Origin: a virus
Reading direction: 5' to 3' (one strand)
Virus record (IMG/VR): IMGVR_UViG_3300034630_000004
Coordinates: 1 to 46,724 of that record
Length of the DNA stretch: 46,724 bases
How positions within the stretch are numbered: the first letter of the stretch is position 1; the number at the start of each line of letters is the position of its first letter. Positions 39,929-46,724 of the stretch are shown here, one piece after another. The position numbers were made by a program, and so were the translations under genes. Below the pieces are notes generated by a model. The model was not told the origin of the DNA. It searched no databases and saw nothing but the letters and a program-made list of their open reading frames with translations.

Positions 39929-40192
39929 CTACGCCGCGCAAACCTGCTCAGCGCGGAAAGTCGGCCGCCGGAAAACCGGCATGAGCGTCAATTGATGCCG
40001 CTCGCCGCAGCTCTTGCAGAGCAGCTTTCCCCTCAGGTCGTCGACTCGCTCGATGCCGCGCTCTCGGAGGTTTGCAAGCTCCGTCCCCTCGATCGATTTG
40101 CCCCTTCCGCAGGGCGAGCACATGACCTCAAGGGCGTCCAGTTCACCCAGCGGGGGCGCTGGAACGCGCCGGTTCGACCAACCCATACTCAT
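39929..40192 (-). CDS. Zinc-ribbon protein divergent from the rightward early operon
   Basis: 87 aa. C-S-P-C at about 25-28 and C-K-S-C at about 59-62 form a zinc ribbon with an intervening basic/acidic helix (L-A-N-L-R-E-R-G-I-E-R-V-D-D-L-R-G-K). AGGG lies ahead of the ATG. It stands alone between two operons and faces left. A regulatory role is plausible from size and place; not recognised by name. Confidence 0.65.
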   Translation of the reverse strand: MSMGWSNRRVPAPPLGELDALEVMCSPCGRGKSIEGTELANLRERGIERVDDLRGKLLCKSCGERHQLTLMPVFRRPTFRAEQVCAA

Positions 40193-40318
40193 AGCCAGCC
40201 CTGCCTTTTGTTCTCTTTAAGTTCTCATTTACGACTCAGGTCGAGCGAAGAGTCCAGCCCCGAACCGCAAGCCATCGGCAGGCTCCCGGCGCGCGATTGC
40301 CGAATGTTCACATAATCC

Positions 40319-40354
40319 ATGTTGACATAGATCGTGTTCATTTCTATGTTGATC
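40319..40354 (+). promoter_or_regulatory. Rightward early promoter with repressor-like operator
   Basis: TTGACA (40322-40327), 17-base spacer, TATGTT (40345-40350). The -35 is embedded in ATGTTGACAT (40319-40328), the same core as operator 1, and ATGTTGATC follows at 40346-40354 over the -10. This is where the repressor should bind to keep the recombination and excision operon silent. Best promoter in the window. Confidence 0.65.
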
Positions 40355-40384
40355 TCCATCAGCAACCCGCCGATGGGGATCGCC

Positions 40385-40750
40385 ATGTACGCTTTCACCT
40401 ACCAGGCCGAGGAGATGAACCTCCTCCCCGCCGTGAAGAATGCCCGGGTCGAGTTCAACGGGGACATCGACCTGAATGCCCGCCCTGACGGCACATGGAC
40501 GATCGAGAGCATTTGGCTCGACGTCGCCACGCCCGGCCCGCGCTTCACGACCATCAACACGAAGCACAAGCTGCTCGCCGGCGACGTCCTCTACGAGATG
40601 GTGGTCAAAGCCGCTGAGGCGCACGACCGCGCCACTCACGCGATCTCAGACCACGTCAATGATGAGATCGCGGATGCGGACCGCGCGGCCTACAACGATC
40701 ACCAGCACCAGCTCGGCAAGGACATCGCCCGCGGCCTCGAGGTGCGGTGA
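40385..40750 (+). CDS. First gene of the rightward early operon, unknown
   Basis: 121 aa from ATG 40385, chosen because GGGGA lies just before it and earlier in-frame ATGs are inside the promoter. Beta-rich first half (A-R-V-E-F-N-G-D-I-D-L-N-A-R, W-T-I-E-S-I-W-L-D), helical acidic second half with His residues (H-Q-H-Q-L-G). Not recognised. First-position early genes are often takeover or anti-defence proteins, but this one gives no hint. Confidence 0.65.
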   Translation: MYAFTYQAEEMNLLPAVKNARVEFNGDIDLNARPDGTWTIESIWLDVATPGPRFTTINTKHKLLAGDVLYEMVVKAAEAHDRATHAISDHVNDEIADADRAAYNDHQHQLGKDIARGLEVR

Positions 40751-40950
40751 TGGCAAGCGTCGCGATCACCGAAAGCTCGCTCGACCGGATCGAGCGCCTG
40801 TCGTTCGAGAAGATGACTCTCGCGCTCGCGGGGAAGCACCTCGCCGTGAAGCTGGCGGAGGTCTATCGCGCGGCCGGCGCCAATCCAGCCGAATGCCAGG
40901 CGATCCGTGACTGGGTGGCTGCTCTCGCGAAAGCGGAGGGCCAGTCGTGA
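40750..40950 (+). CDS. Small early protein
   Basis: 66 aa from ATG 40750, sharing one base with the previous stop. Helical (L-D-R-I-E-R-L-S-F-E-K-M-T-L). Not recognised. Confidence 0.6.
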   Translation: MASVAITESSLDRIERLSFEKMTLALAGKHLAVKLAEVYRAAGANPAECQAIRDWVAALAKAEGQS

Positions 40951-41264
40951 CCATCACATACCACGTCCCAGCCTTCGACCAGGCAGAGGCGCGCGAGATC
41001 GCCTATGCGGTCCACGCCGGCCGGATGGGGCACATCGAGCACTACCTCGACCCGGCTGCCGCCCAGCGCGTCTGCGACCACCTCAACCGCCTCGGTTCTA
41101 AGCGCCGCGAGGTTTTCACCGTCGAGGTCGACGAGCGCGTCACCCACGACGGCATCATCCCGGTCGCCTGGCCCGTCGACAAGGTCGCTGACGCGGCCGC
41201 CGCCTATCTCCTCGTCGCCATCCTGCCGGCCCTCGCCGCGCGCTTCTGGTGGATCACCACATGA
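40947..41264 (+). CDS. Small early protein
   Basis: 105 aa with a GTG start overlapping the previous stop. Alpha/beta (I-A-Y-A-V-H-A-G-R-M-G-H-I-E-H-Y-L), ending in a hydrophobic helix (A-Y-L-L-V-A-I-L-P-A-L-A-A-R-F-W). Its stop overlaps the YqaJ exonuclease ATG. Not recognised. Confidence 0.6.
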   Translation: MTITYHVPAFDQAEAREIAYAVHAGRMGHIEHYLDPAAAQRVCDHLNRLGSKRREVFTVEVDERVTHDGIIPVAWPVDKVADAAAAYLLVAILPALAARFWWITT

Positions 41265-42289
41265 ATCAGGATCTCAAACTGTCTCCCGAGGCGCTCGCCC
41301 TCACGCTGCTGCCAACGGACGTCCAGCGCATCGCTATCGAGAACCGCGAGCAGTGGATGGGCCTGCGCGGGCAGGACATCACCGCCTCGGTCGCCGGCGC
41401 CCTGTTCCAAGAGCACCAGTACGCGACCCGTTACGGCCTCTATCTGGAGAAGGCCGGGCTCGCCCCGCCGCAGGAGGAGGTCACTCCGACGGTGACCGAG
41501 GACTCGATCGTCCTGCCGCCAATCCTGCGGGGGACGCTGTTCGAGAAGACTGCGATCGAGATGGTGCGGCTGCTCAAGCCGGACTGGAACGTCTTCGCGG
41601 CGAACAACGCCTATTACCGACTGCCGGCCGCCCGCATCGGCGCGACGCCCGACGTTTTCGCGTCGCGCCCCGACCTGCCCGGCCTCGGCATCATCCAGGT
41701 GAAGACCACCGATGGGCTGATCTTCCGCAAGAAGTGGGTGAACGAGGACGGCGAGGTCGAGATCCCCGCGTGGATCGCCATCCAGGCGATTGTCGAGGCC
41801 AAGCTGACTGGTGCGTCCTGGGCCTGCGTCGCGCTGATGATCGGCGGGATCAACACTGAGCTGAAGCTCTTCGACATCCCGATCCATGATGGGGTCTGGG
41901 CGCGGCTGGTCGAGGAGGTCGGCGAGTTCTGGCGCCGGGTCGAAGAACGCTCCCCGCCCGAGCCCGACTTTGCGCGGGACGGCGATCTCGTCCGCAGCAC
42001 CTACGCCGGCGACGAAGGAGCCGAGGTGGACTGGTCGGCCGACAACCGTGTCCCGGCAATCCTTGATGAGCGCGCCGAGTTGAAGGCCGTCGAGAAGGCC
42101 GGCGCCGACGCCGAGAAGAAGCGCAGGGTGCTCGAGGTCGAGCTCCTTGCCAAACTCGGTACCGCCGCTGTGGGCCGCGCCGCTGACGGCCGCGTCGTGC
42201 GGGTCAAGACGATCCGCGTGAACCGCAAGCCGTCGCCGGCCAGCACCTACACCTATCCGAAGTTCAGCATCGAAGGAGAGGCCGCGTGA
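41261..42289 (+). CDS. YqaJ-like viral exonuclease (lambda Exo type)
   Basis: 342 aa from ATG 41261. The nuclease core has Q-D-I-T-A-S-V-A-G-A-L-F, R-G-T-L-F-E-K-T-A-I-E, then G-A-T-P-D-V-F and I-I-Q-V-K-T-T: the acidic and Lys residues of the PD-(D/E)xK fold in YqaJ proteins. It would chew 5' ends of phage DNA to expose single strands for RecT. It sits directly before recT, the normal pairing. A C-terminal coiled extension (about 255-300) follows. Confidence 0.87.
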   Translation: MNQDLKLSPEALALTLLPTDVQRIAIENREQWMGLRGQDITASVAGALFQEHQYATRYGLYLEKAGLAPPQEEVTPTVTEDSIVLPPILRGTLFEKTAIEMVRLLKPDWNVFAANNAYYRLPAARIGATPDVFASRPDLPGLGIIQVKTTDGLIFRKKWVNEDGEVEIPAWIAIQAIVEAKLTGASWACVALMIGGINTELKLFDIPIHDGVWARLVEEVGEFWRRVEERSPPEPDFARDGDLVRSTYAGDEGAEVDWSADNRVPAILDERAELKAVEKAGADAEKKRRVLEVELLAKLGTAAVGRAADGRVVRVKTIRVNRKPSPASTYTYPKFSIEGEAA

Positions 42290-43362
42290 ACGCCGTAGCC
42301 CCGCAGACCCAGAACAAGACGCTCAGCCCGTTGGCGGCCGCGCGCAGCGATGTCGAGCGTATGGAGGGACAGTTCAAGCTTGCCCTGCCCGCGCACATCC
42401 CTGTCGAGCGCTTCGCGCGCGTTGTCATGACCGCGGTCGGATCGAACCCCGACCTCCTGCGCGCAGACCGCGCCAGCCTGCTCGAGGCATCGCTCAAGGC
42501 GGCCCAGGACGGCCTGCTCCCGGACGGTCGCGATGGCGCGCTCGTCATCTACGGCCAGAAAGTCCAGTGGATGCCGATGATCGCCGGCATCCTGAAGAAG
42601 GTTCGCAACAGCGGCGAGCTCCTCAGCATCTCGGCCTACGTCGCCCACGAAAAGGACAAGTTCTTCTATCGGCTCGGCGACGATGAGACGATCGAGCACG
42701 AGCCTTTTCTCGATGGCGACCCCGGCAAGCCGCGCATAGTCTACGCCGTCGCCAAGACGAAGGACGGCGGCACCTATCGCGAGGTCATGACCGTCGGCGA
42801 GGTCGAGAAGATCCGCGCCGTCAGCAAGGCGAGGAATTCCGGCCCCTGGACTCAATGGTGGGGCGAAATGGCGCGCAAGACGGTGCTGCGTCGGCTGGCC
42901 AAGCGCTTGCCGATGAGCACTGACCTTGACGACGTCATTCGTCGCGACGACGCGCTGTACGATTTCGAAGGTGCGAAGGCCGACGCCCAGCGGAACGCGC
43001 CTCGTTCGCTTGCCGGTAAGCTTGATGCGCTGGCCAACACGGTGCCTCTCGGAGCGCCTGCAATCGCACATGATGCGGGTGTTGGCGACGTCATTGAGAG
43101 CGAGCCGAACAACGTGACGACCGGGCGGATCGAGCAGGGACAGGAACACGACGCTGGCCAAGGTGGCCGTCCGGACGACGATGATCGCTTCCCCGGGGAT
43201 CAGCCGACCTCGACCGATCTCGCCAGCCGTCGCGGTCGCGAGGCGAAAGAAGCCGGTCTCGGTACGCGTGCCATGCCCGGCGAGTACCGCGCTGAGGGGC
43301 GAGAGGCTGAGGCTGCCGCGTGGATGGAAGGGCACAAGTCCGTCCAGTTGGCGGAGGCCTAA
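42286..43362 (+). CDS. recT: RecT-family single-strand annealing protein
   Basis: 358 aa. The RecT core spans about residues 30-215 (L-P-A-H-I-P-V-E-R-F-A-R, A-A-Q-D-G-L-L-P-D-G-R-D-G, W-M-P-M-I-A-G-I-L-K-K, P-W-T-Q-W-W-G-E-M-A-R-K-T). The acidic, Gln/Gly-rich C-terminal tail (about 270-358) is long and may bind partners. It pairs exonuclease-made single strands, forming an annealing recombination system with YqaJ. Confidence 0.9.
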   Translation: MNAVAPQTQNKTLSPLAAARSDVERMEGQFKLALPAHIPVERFARVVMTAVGSNPDLLRADRASLLEASLKAAQDGLLPDGRDGALVIYGQKVQWMPMIAGILKKVRNSGELLSISAYVAHEKDKFFYRLGDDETIEHEPFLDGDPGKPRIVYAVAKTKDGGTYREVMTVGEVEKIRAVSKARNSGPWTQWWGEMARKTVLRRLAKRLPMSTDLDDVIRRDDALYDFEGAKADAQRNAPRSLAGKLDALANTVPLGAPAIAHDAGVGDVIESEPNNVTTGRIEQGQEHDAGQGGRPDDDDRFPGDQPTSTDLASRRGREAKEAGLGTRAMPGEYRAEGREAEAAAWMEGHKSVQLAEA

Positions 43363-43365
43363 GTC

Positions 43366-44004
43366 GTGACCGATGCCCTGGCCCGCGAGCGCAAGAGCCA
43401 CATCTGGGACCGTCATCCTGACGATTGGTATGTCGAGGACCGCTGGGTCTCGGAGCGCTTGTTCGCATCGGGCGCTCTGGAGGGGTGCAAGACGGTGCTC
43501 GACCCGGCCTGCGGGCTGGGCCGGATCGTTCACAGCGCCGCGGTGGCCGGCTTCCGCGCCGGCGGCTCGGATATCGCTCCGCGCTGGCGCGATCAGCCAC
43601 ACCTCGGCATCTATCGCGTTGCCGACTTCATCAGTGGCGCTTGGCCCACCGAGAAGAATAGCCGCATCTGGGCCGAGCCCGATGCCATCGTCTCGAACCC
43701 GCCGTTCAAGCACGCGGAGGCATTCGCCCGTCTCGCTCTCCAGCGCGCCCGCAAGGTTGTCGCCCTCTTGCTGCCGACCACCTGGCGCCACGGCGACGAG
43801 CGATCGCGCTGGTTGGAGACGACACCGCTGGCGGAAGTGCTCGACCTCTGCCCTCGCCCTTCGATGCCGCCCGGCCCGGTGATCCTCGCCGGTGAAAAGC
43901 CCGGAGGCGGCACCAAGGATTTCAGCTTCTTCATCTGGCGCATCGGCCACGAAGGCCGCCATTCGGGCGGCTGGCTGCGCAAGAACGATCGGGAGGCCGC
44001 ATGA
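43366..44004 (+). CDS. Methyltransferase-like protein (adenine MTase fold)
   Basis: 212 aa with GTG start. Motif I is D-P-A-C-G-L-G-R-I (about residues 46-54) for SAM binding. Motif IV is S-N-P-P-F-K (about 109-114), the NPPF form used by N6-adenine DNA methyltransferases of the Eco57I/TaqI style. No target-recognition domain is visible, and it lacks the DPPY motif of CcrM. It could modify phage DNA or act on another substrate. Confidence 0.72.
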   Translation: MTDALARERKSHIWDRHPDDWYVEDRWVSERLFASGALEGCKTVLDPACGLGRIVHSAAVAGFRAGGSDIAPRWRDQPHLGIYRVADFISGAWPTEKNSRIWAEPDAIVSNPPFKHAEAFARLALQRARKVVALLLPTTWRHGDERSRWLETTPLAEVLDLCPRPSMPPGPVILAGEKPGGGTKDFSFFIWRIGHEGRHSGGWLRKNDREAA

Positions 44005-44192
44005 GCAAGTTCAAGCCCCGCCCGGAACCGACTTGGCGCGAGCACCTGACCGCCAGCGAGCGTGAGACGGTCAACCGTGCCGACGCCGCTCAAGCCGAGT
44101 GGAAGCGCCTTCGTGGCGTGCGCGCTGAGATCGCCAGCCGCGCCGCACTGCGAGCAAAGGCGAGGCCCGGCAAGGAGATCTCCTGCAAATGA
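44001..44192 (+). CDS. Small basic early protein
   Basis: 63 aa, rich in Arg, Lys and Ala, mostly helical (A-D-A-A-Q-A-E-W-K-R-L-R). Overlaps both neighbours by 4 bases. Not recognised. Confidence 0.6.
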   Translation: MSKFKPRPEPTWREHLTASERETVNRADAAQAEWKRLRGVRAEIASRAALRAKARPGKEISCK

Positions 44193-44482
44193 AGGACGCG
44201 CTGCTCTCGAATTTCTTCCAGCTTGCGCTCGCCGCTCCCGTCGGTTCCCCTCGGTCGGAGCGGCTGCTGCCGGCGTTGGGCTCATTAAGCCCTATCAGCC
44301 TGCCTAGGCGCGCCGGCAGCCCAACTGGGAAATCCCGCGTCTATCTCTACCGCTGGGATCGCTGCGGCCGGAAAGGCCAGCGCTGCCGCGTCTTCGCCCG
44401 CGGCACGATGAACTCTGTCGGCCTCCTGTTTGAGGATGGCTTCACGATGGTCACCTCCGGCAATGCGCTGAGGAGGGCCTGA
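44189..44482 (+). CDS. Small early protein with a beta-rich C-terminus
   Basis: 97 aa. The first 45 residues are low complexity (Leu, Pro, Ser). The C-terminal half (V-Y-L-Y-R-W-D-R-C-G-R-K-G-Q-R-C-R-V-F-A-R) is a short beta unit with two Cys, a pattern seen in small phage proteins near integrases. Real start could be later. Not recognised. Confidence 0.55.
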   Translation: MKDALLSNFFQLALAAPVGSPRSERLLPALGSLSPISLPRRAGSPTGKSRVYLYRWDRCGRKGQRCRVFARGTMNSVGLLFEDGFTMVTSGNALRRA

Positions 44483-44484
44483 CG

Positions 44485-44793
44485 ATGGCGCGCGCTCGCC
44501 ACATGCTCGTCAGCGAGATCCTCGGCGACGGCACTCTGGCCGATGCCGGCCGGCTGATGAACATCAGCGAGGCTGACATGCGCGCAAAGCTCGCCGCCCT
44601 CGTCGCGCGCGGCTTCCCGCAGCCAGACGCCACGACCGGGATGATCGACCTAGATGCCGTCGTTCAGTGGCGGCGCTTGCGTCATCCGTCCCTCTTCGAC
44701 CTGATTGGTCACCAGCCGGGCGCTCAGGACGCCCGGAACGTCGTGTCCGACAGGATCAAGGGGATGTTCGCCAATGCCAAGGCCGGGCGGTAA
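44485..44793 (+). CDS. Probable excisionase/HTH protein
   Basis: 102 aa. The region at about 18-45 (D-A-G-R-L-M-N-I-S-E-A-D-M-R-A-K-L-A-A-L) reads as a helix-turn-helix; the rest is a small wing-like fold with W-R-R. It lies directly upstream of, and overlaps by 20 bases, the integrase gene. Position, size and a DNA-binding fold fit a recombination directionality factor. No family name is certain. Confidence 0.6.
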   Translation: MARARHMLVSEILGDGTLADAGRLMNISEADMRAKLAALVARGFPQPDATTGMIDLDAVVQWRRLRHPSLFDLIGHQPGAQDARNVVSDRIKGMFANAKAGR

Positions 44794-45913
44794 GTCGTTG
44801 AAGATCCCCTACTACTACGAGCGCAAGGGGCGGGCGTACTGGGAGCCGCGGGGCAAGGTGCCTGCGGGCTTCGCCGCGCGCCCGCTTGGTCCAGCCGGCG
44901 AACAAGCCCGCATGGCTGCCGCTCGGCTCTACAACGCCATGTGGCAGGCCCGCCGAGGAGGCGCCGGCGACGAACAGGACAATCGGCCGAAATGGCCGAA
45001 GGGCACCGTCGGCGAAGCTTGGGAGGCTTACCGCCGTACCGTCGAGTGGACGAAGAAGCAGCCGCGAACCCGTGAAGAGTGGGATCGTGTCTGGGTTCGT
45101 CTCTCGCCCGTGTTCGGCGACGTGAAGCCGAGCACCATTACGCTGATCGATATCAGTGCCTGGCGCGCTCAGATCGAGAAGCACGTTTCCCAGCGCGAGG
45201 CGCATCGCTGCATCAAGATCTGGCGCGCCCTCTGGCAGGTCATGGCCGCACTGAAATACTGCGATGCCGACAACGACCCGTCCTTCGGCGTGAGGAATAC
45301 CGAGCCGGCGCCGCGGTCGCTAGAATGGCAGCAGTGGGAGATCGCTCGCATCGGCAAGCGAGCCTGGCGGGAGGGCTTCAAGGGCCTGGCCGCGATCCTC
45401 GCTGTGATGTGGGACGGGATGATGTCGCCGGTCGACGCCCGGATGCTCAAGCCTGCCCAGCGCATCCGCCATGGCAACCTGGAGGCCTTTGCCATTACCA
45501 GGGGCAAGACGAACGCCCTCGCCTACGCTCCCCTGACGCGACGCGCCGCGAAGGTCGTCGACGCCTATCTCAAGGATCGGAAGGTCGTCGACCTCGAACG
45601 GCCGATCTTCAGGACGCGGCGCGATTCGGACTACCGGAAGAACAGTCTGGCGGAGGACTTCCGGGACATCCGCAAGCTGGTGTTCCCGAACGATCCGCGC
45701 ACGCTGATGGACATCCGTCGTTCGGGTGCGCTGGAGGCTTCGGCCGGCGAAGTCGACCCGAAGGCACTGTCCGATGTCATGGGCAACACCATCGCCGAAT
45801 CGAAGGCTTTGCAACGCACCTACACGCCCGCGCAGATCGCCACGGCAGCTAAAGTTCCAGAGGCTCGGAGGAAGGGGCGACGAGCTCGGGCCGCGAACGA
45901 AAGCGGCTCATAA
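44774..45913 (+). CDS. int: Divergent tyrosine recombinase (phage integrase)
   Basis: 379 aa from ATG 44774; an in-frame start at 44705 would overlap the upstream gene too far. A core-binding region at about 78-170 is followed by a catalytic domain. K245 (T-R-G-K-T-N-A) and the likely nucleophile Y350 (Q-R-T-Y-T-P) are present. The usual first Arg is replaced near M216-M217 (D-G-M-M-S-P). The H-x-x-R box reads M312-D-I-R315, and the G-H box reads G-N (N338). It belongs to a variant clade seen in rhizobial-type prophages. Located next to tRNA-Asp, it should catalyse integration there. Confidence 0.85.
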   Translation: MPRPGGKSLKIPYYYERKGRAYWEPRGKVPAGFAARPLGPAGEQARMAAARLYNAMWQARRGGAGDEQDNRPKWPKGTVGEAWEAYRRTVEWTKKQPRTREEWDRVWVRLSPVFGDVKPSTITLIDISAWRAQIEKHVSQREAHRCIKIWRALWQVMAALKYCDADNDPSFGVRNTEPAPRSLEWQQWEIARIGKRAWREGFKGLAAILAVMWDGMMSPVDARMLKPAQRIRHGNLEAFAITRGKTNALAYAPLTRRAAKVVDAYLKDRKVVDLERPIFRTRRDSDYRKNSLAEDFRDIRKLVFPNDPRTLMDIRRSGALEASAGEVDPKALSDVMGNTIAESKALQRTYTPAQIATAAKVPEARRKGRRARAANESGS

Positions 45914-45943
45914 TTCCGAAATTGCCGGTCAGGCGATTCCGAA
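45913..45943. repeat. Direct repeat downstream of integrase
   Basis: ATTCCGAA at 45913-45920 and 45936-45943, 23 bases apart, in the phage arm of the right junction. Could be arm-type integrase sites. Only two copies, so weak. Confidence 0.3.
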
Positions 45944-45973
45944 TTCAGGACCTTGGGAGATTTTGTGAGATGA

Positions 45974-46000
45974 GAAAATTCAGTATCTTCAGAGAGATAC
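45974..46000 (-). terminator. Terminator-like hairpin after tRNA-Asp
   Basis: Minus strand GTATCT, 6-base loop, AGATAC (46000-45983), then TGAATTTT. It starts two bases beyond the CCA end of the tRNA. Being on the phage side of the junction, it would replace the terminator the tRNA had before integration. Confidence 0.45.
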
Positions 46001-46001
46001 A

Positions 46002-46024
46002 TGGCGCGGGCGACGGGGCTCGAA
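46002..46024. other. Probable right attachment junction (tRNA 3' end)
   Basis: The 3' part of tRNA-Asp adjoining the integrase gene is the usual core of integration sites of this class. The exact core length cannot be set because the left junction is outside the window and no second copy of the tRNA end is seen inside it. Confidence 0.5.
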
Positions 46025-46078
46025 CCCGCGACCTCCGGCGTGACAGGCCGGCACTCTAACCAACTGAGCTACGCCCGC
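46002..46078 (-). tRNA. tRNA-Asp (anticodon GTC)
   Basis: 77 bases including an encoded CCA. Acceptor stem GCGGGCG pairs with CGCCCGC, discriminator G, D-loop AGTTGGTTAGA, anticodon loop CTGTCAC, T-arm GCGGG-TTCGAGC-CCCGT. Intact. Its 3' end faces the prophage, so integration restored the gene. It is the likely host attachment gene. Confidence 0.95.
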
Positions 46079-46118
46079 GCAGGGCGGCTGGGGCGCGGTG
46101 GCCGTCAGCGAGGTGTGG

Positions 46119-46145
46119 ATTATGGCCCCCGGCCGGAAGTGTCAA
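46119..46145 (-). promoter_or_regulatory. tRNA-Asp promoter
   Basis: Minus strand TTGACA (46145-46140), then 15 bases to CATAAT (46124-46119), or 16 to ATAATC. Places transcription start about 35 bases before the tRNA 5' end. Consensus -35 and a near-consensus -10 with slightly short spacing. Confidence 0.55.
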
Positions 46146-46220
46146 GCGTGTCTGCCGAACAAAGCGGAGCAGTGGAAAAATATCTGACCGCGCACGGACA
46201 ATCCTGCGCTCGACGCCGCG

Positions 46221-46724
46221 CTATTCGGGCGAGGCCAGACAGGGGTCGAGGAGGACATGGCGGGGATTCTGACGGCTATATCCGCCACGCAGGACCACTT
46301 TGTCGCCGAGCTTCAGTTCATTCGCGCTGTAGGTCACGCAGAGCACGCGCACGCCCGGATCGGCACAGACCGCGACATACCAGAGTGCTCCATCGGTCTG
46401 AATCAGTGTCACGGGACCGGCAATGGCCATATCGACACGCGAATCGCGAGGAACCGAATCCGGAAGCTGGGCGGCGACATCGTCGCAGGTCGCCGGCTTG
46501 GCCGGCTGCTCCGGCCGGGAAAAGGCCGGGCGATCAGCGAAAAAGGAATCGGGGAGTTGCGCCTGCGACAAGGCTCCCGTCGCTCCAATGCCGGCGGCTA
46601 GCCCTGCGCCGGCCAGAGCCAGGACATGCTGGCGAACGGGGCGGATGTTGAAATGCATGGACGAGAGCATGCCGACGAACATGGCGGAAATGCCGGCCGT
46701 AACGGACTCGACGACGCCGTTCAT
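46221..46724 (-). CDS. Host exported protein of unknown function
   Basis: 167 aa from the window edge; a start at 46658 (M-H-F-N-I-R-P-V-R-Q) would place a basic N-region before a clear signal-like hydrophobic core (L-A-L-A-G-A-G-L-A-A-G-I). That gives 145 aa and may be the real start. The mature part has four cysteines (T-C-D-D, V-C-A-D, L-C-V-T, P-C-L) likely forming disulfides, and a beta-rich fold (V-A-I-A-G-P-V-T-L-I). It lies outside the prophage, on the chromosome beyond the tRNA. No family recognised. Confidence 0.65.
   Translation of the reverse strand: MNGVVESVTAGISAMFVGMLSSMHFNIRPVRQHVLALAGAGLAAGIGATGALSQAQLPDSFFADRPAFSRPEQPAKPATCDDVAAQLPDSVPRDSRVDMAIAGPVTLIQTDGALWYVAVCADPGVRVLCVTYSANELKLGDKVVLRGGYSRQNPRHVLLDPCLASPE

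Noticed and set aside
42253-43962. 569-codon minus-strand frame opposite recT
   Set aside because: Shadow of RecT and the methyltransferase-like gene, both with clear motifs on the plus strand.
43366-44004. Methyltransferase-like gene as a CcrM homologue for GANTC
   Set aside because: It has NPPF in place of the DPPY of CcrM, and it lacks a target-recognition domain.

Overview
The window is the right-hand part of a temperate tailed-phage prophage of the contractile-tail (myovirus) type in a GC-rich alphaproteobacterium, probably of the Hyphomicrobiales (Bosea/Methylobacterium-like). The pointers are the GC-rich codon use, phage copies of the alphaproteobacterial regulators GcrA and GapR, and the tRNA-Asp target. 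The prophage right end abuts the 3' end of a tRNA-Asp(GTC) gene at 46002-46078. The left attachment site is not in the window, so the prophage continues past base 1.

Layout. Bases 1-2400 hold a lysis cluster on the minus strand: three small membrane proteins, a lipoprotein and an amidase endolysin. Bases 2500-4850 hold two different acyltransferase-3 membrane proteins, probably for lysogenic conversion. Bases 4895-26438 are the late operon, all read leftward: TerS, TerL, portal, Mu F-like protein, protease/scaffold, cement protein, capsid, neck proteins, sheath, tube, tail chaperones with a -1 frameshift, tape measure, baseplate and fibres. A few single genes inside it point the other way. 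Bases 26439-28360 are the control region upstream of terminase, now interrupted by an IS256-family element with a 9-bp target duplication. The region also carries two 26-bp dyads and two copies of a short iteron. Bases 28361-29913 are an AT-richer cargo pair: a DUF4145/zinc protein and a secreted protein.

Bases 29954-38315 form the leftward early operon: RepA-like helicase, SLOG protein, primase, HTH proteins, RuvC-like resolvase, GcrA-like and GapR-like proteins, CII-like protein and Cro. Four more iterons lie just downstream of the helicase gene. Bases 38316-38390 are the immunity control region. The LexA/CI-type repressor and three small lysogeny genes follow to 39723. Bases 40322-44793 are the rightward early operon, whose consensus promoter shares an operator motif with the immunity region. 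It encodes small proteins, a YqaJ exonuclease, RecT, a methyltransferase-like protein and a probable excisionase. It ends in a divergent tyrosine integrase (44774-45913). After the tRNA comes one host gene.

How it works together: the repressor would silence both divergent early promoters. On induction the leftward operon supplies replication and nucleoid/transcription regulators and the rightward operon supplies recombination and excision. The late operon then builds a compact contractile particle with a Pam3-like baseplate. The IS upstream of the terminase genes may have damaged late expression or packaging.
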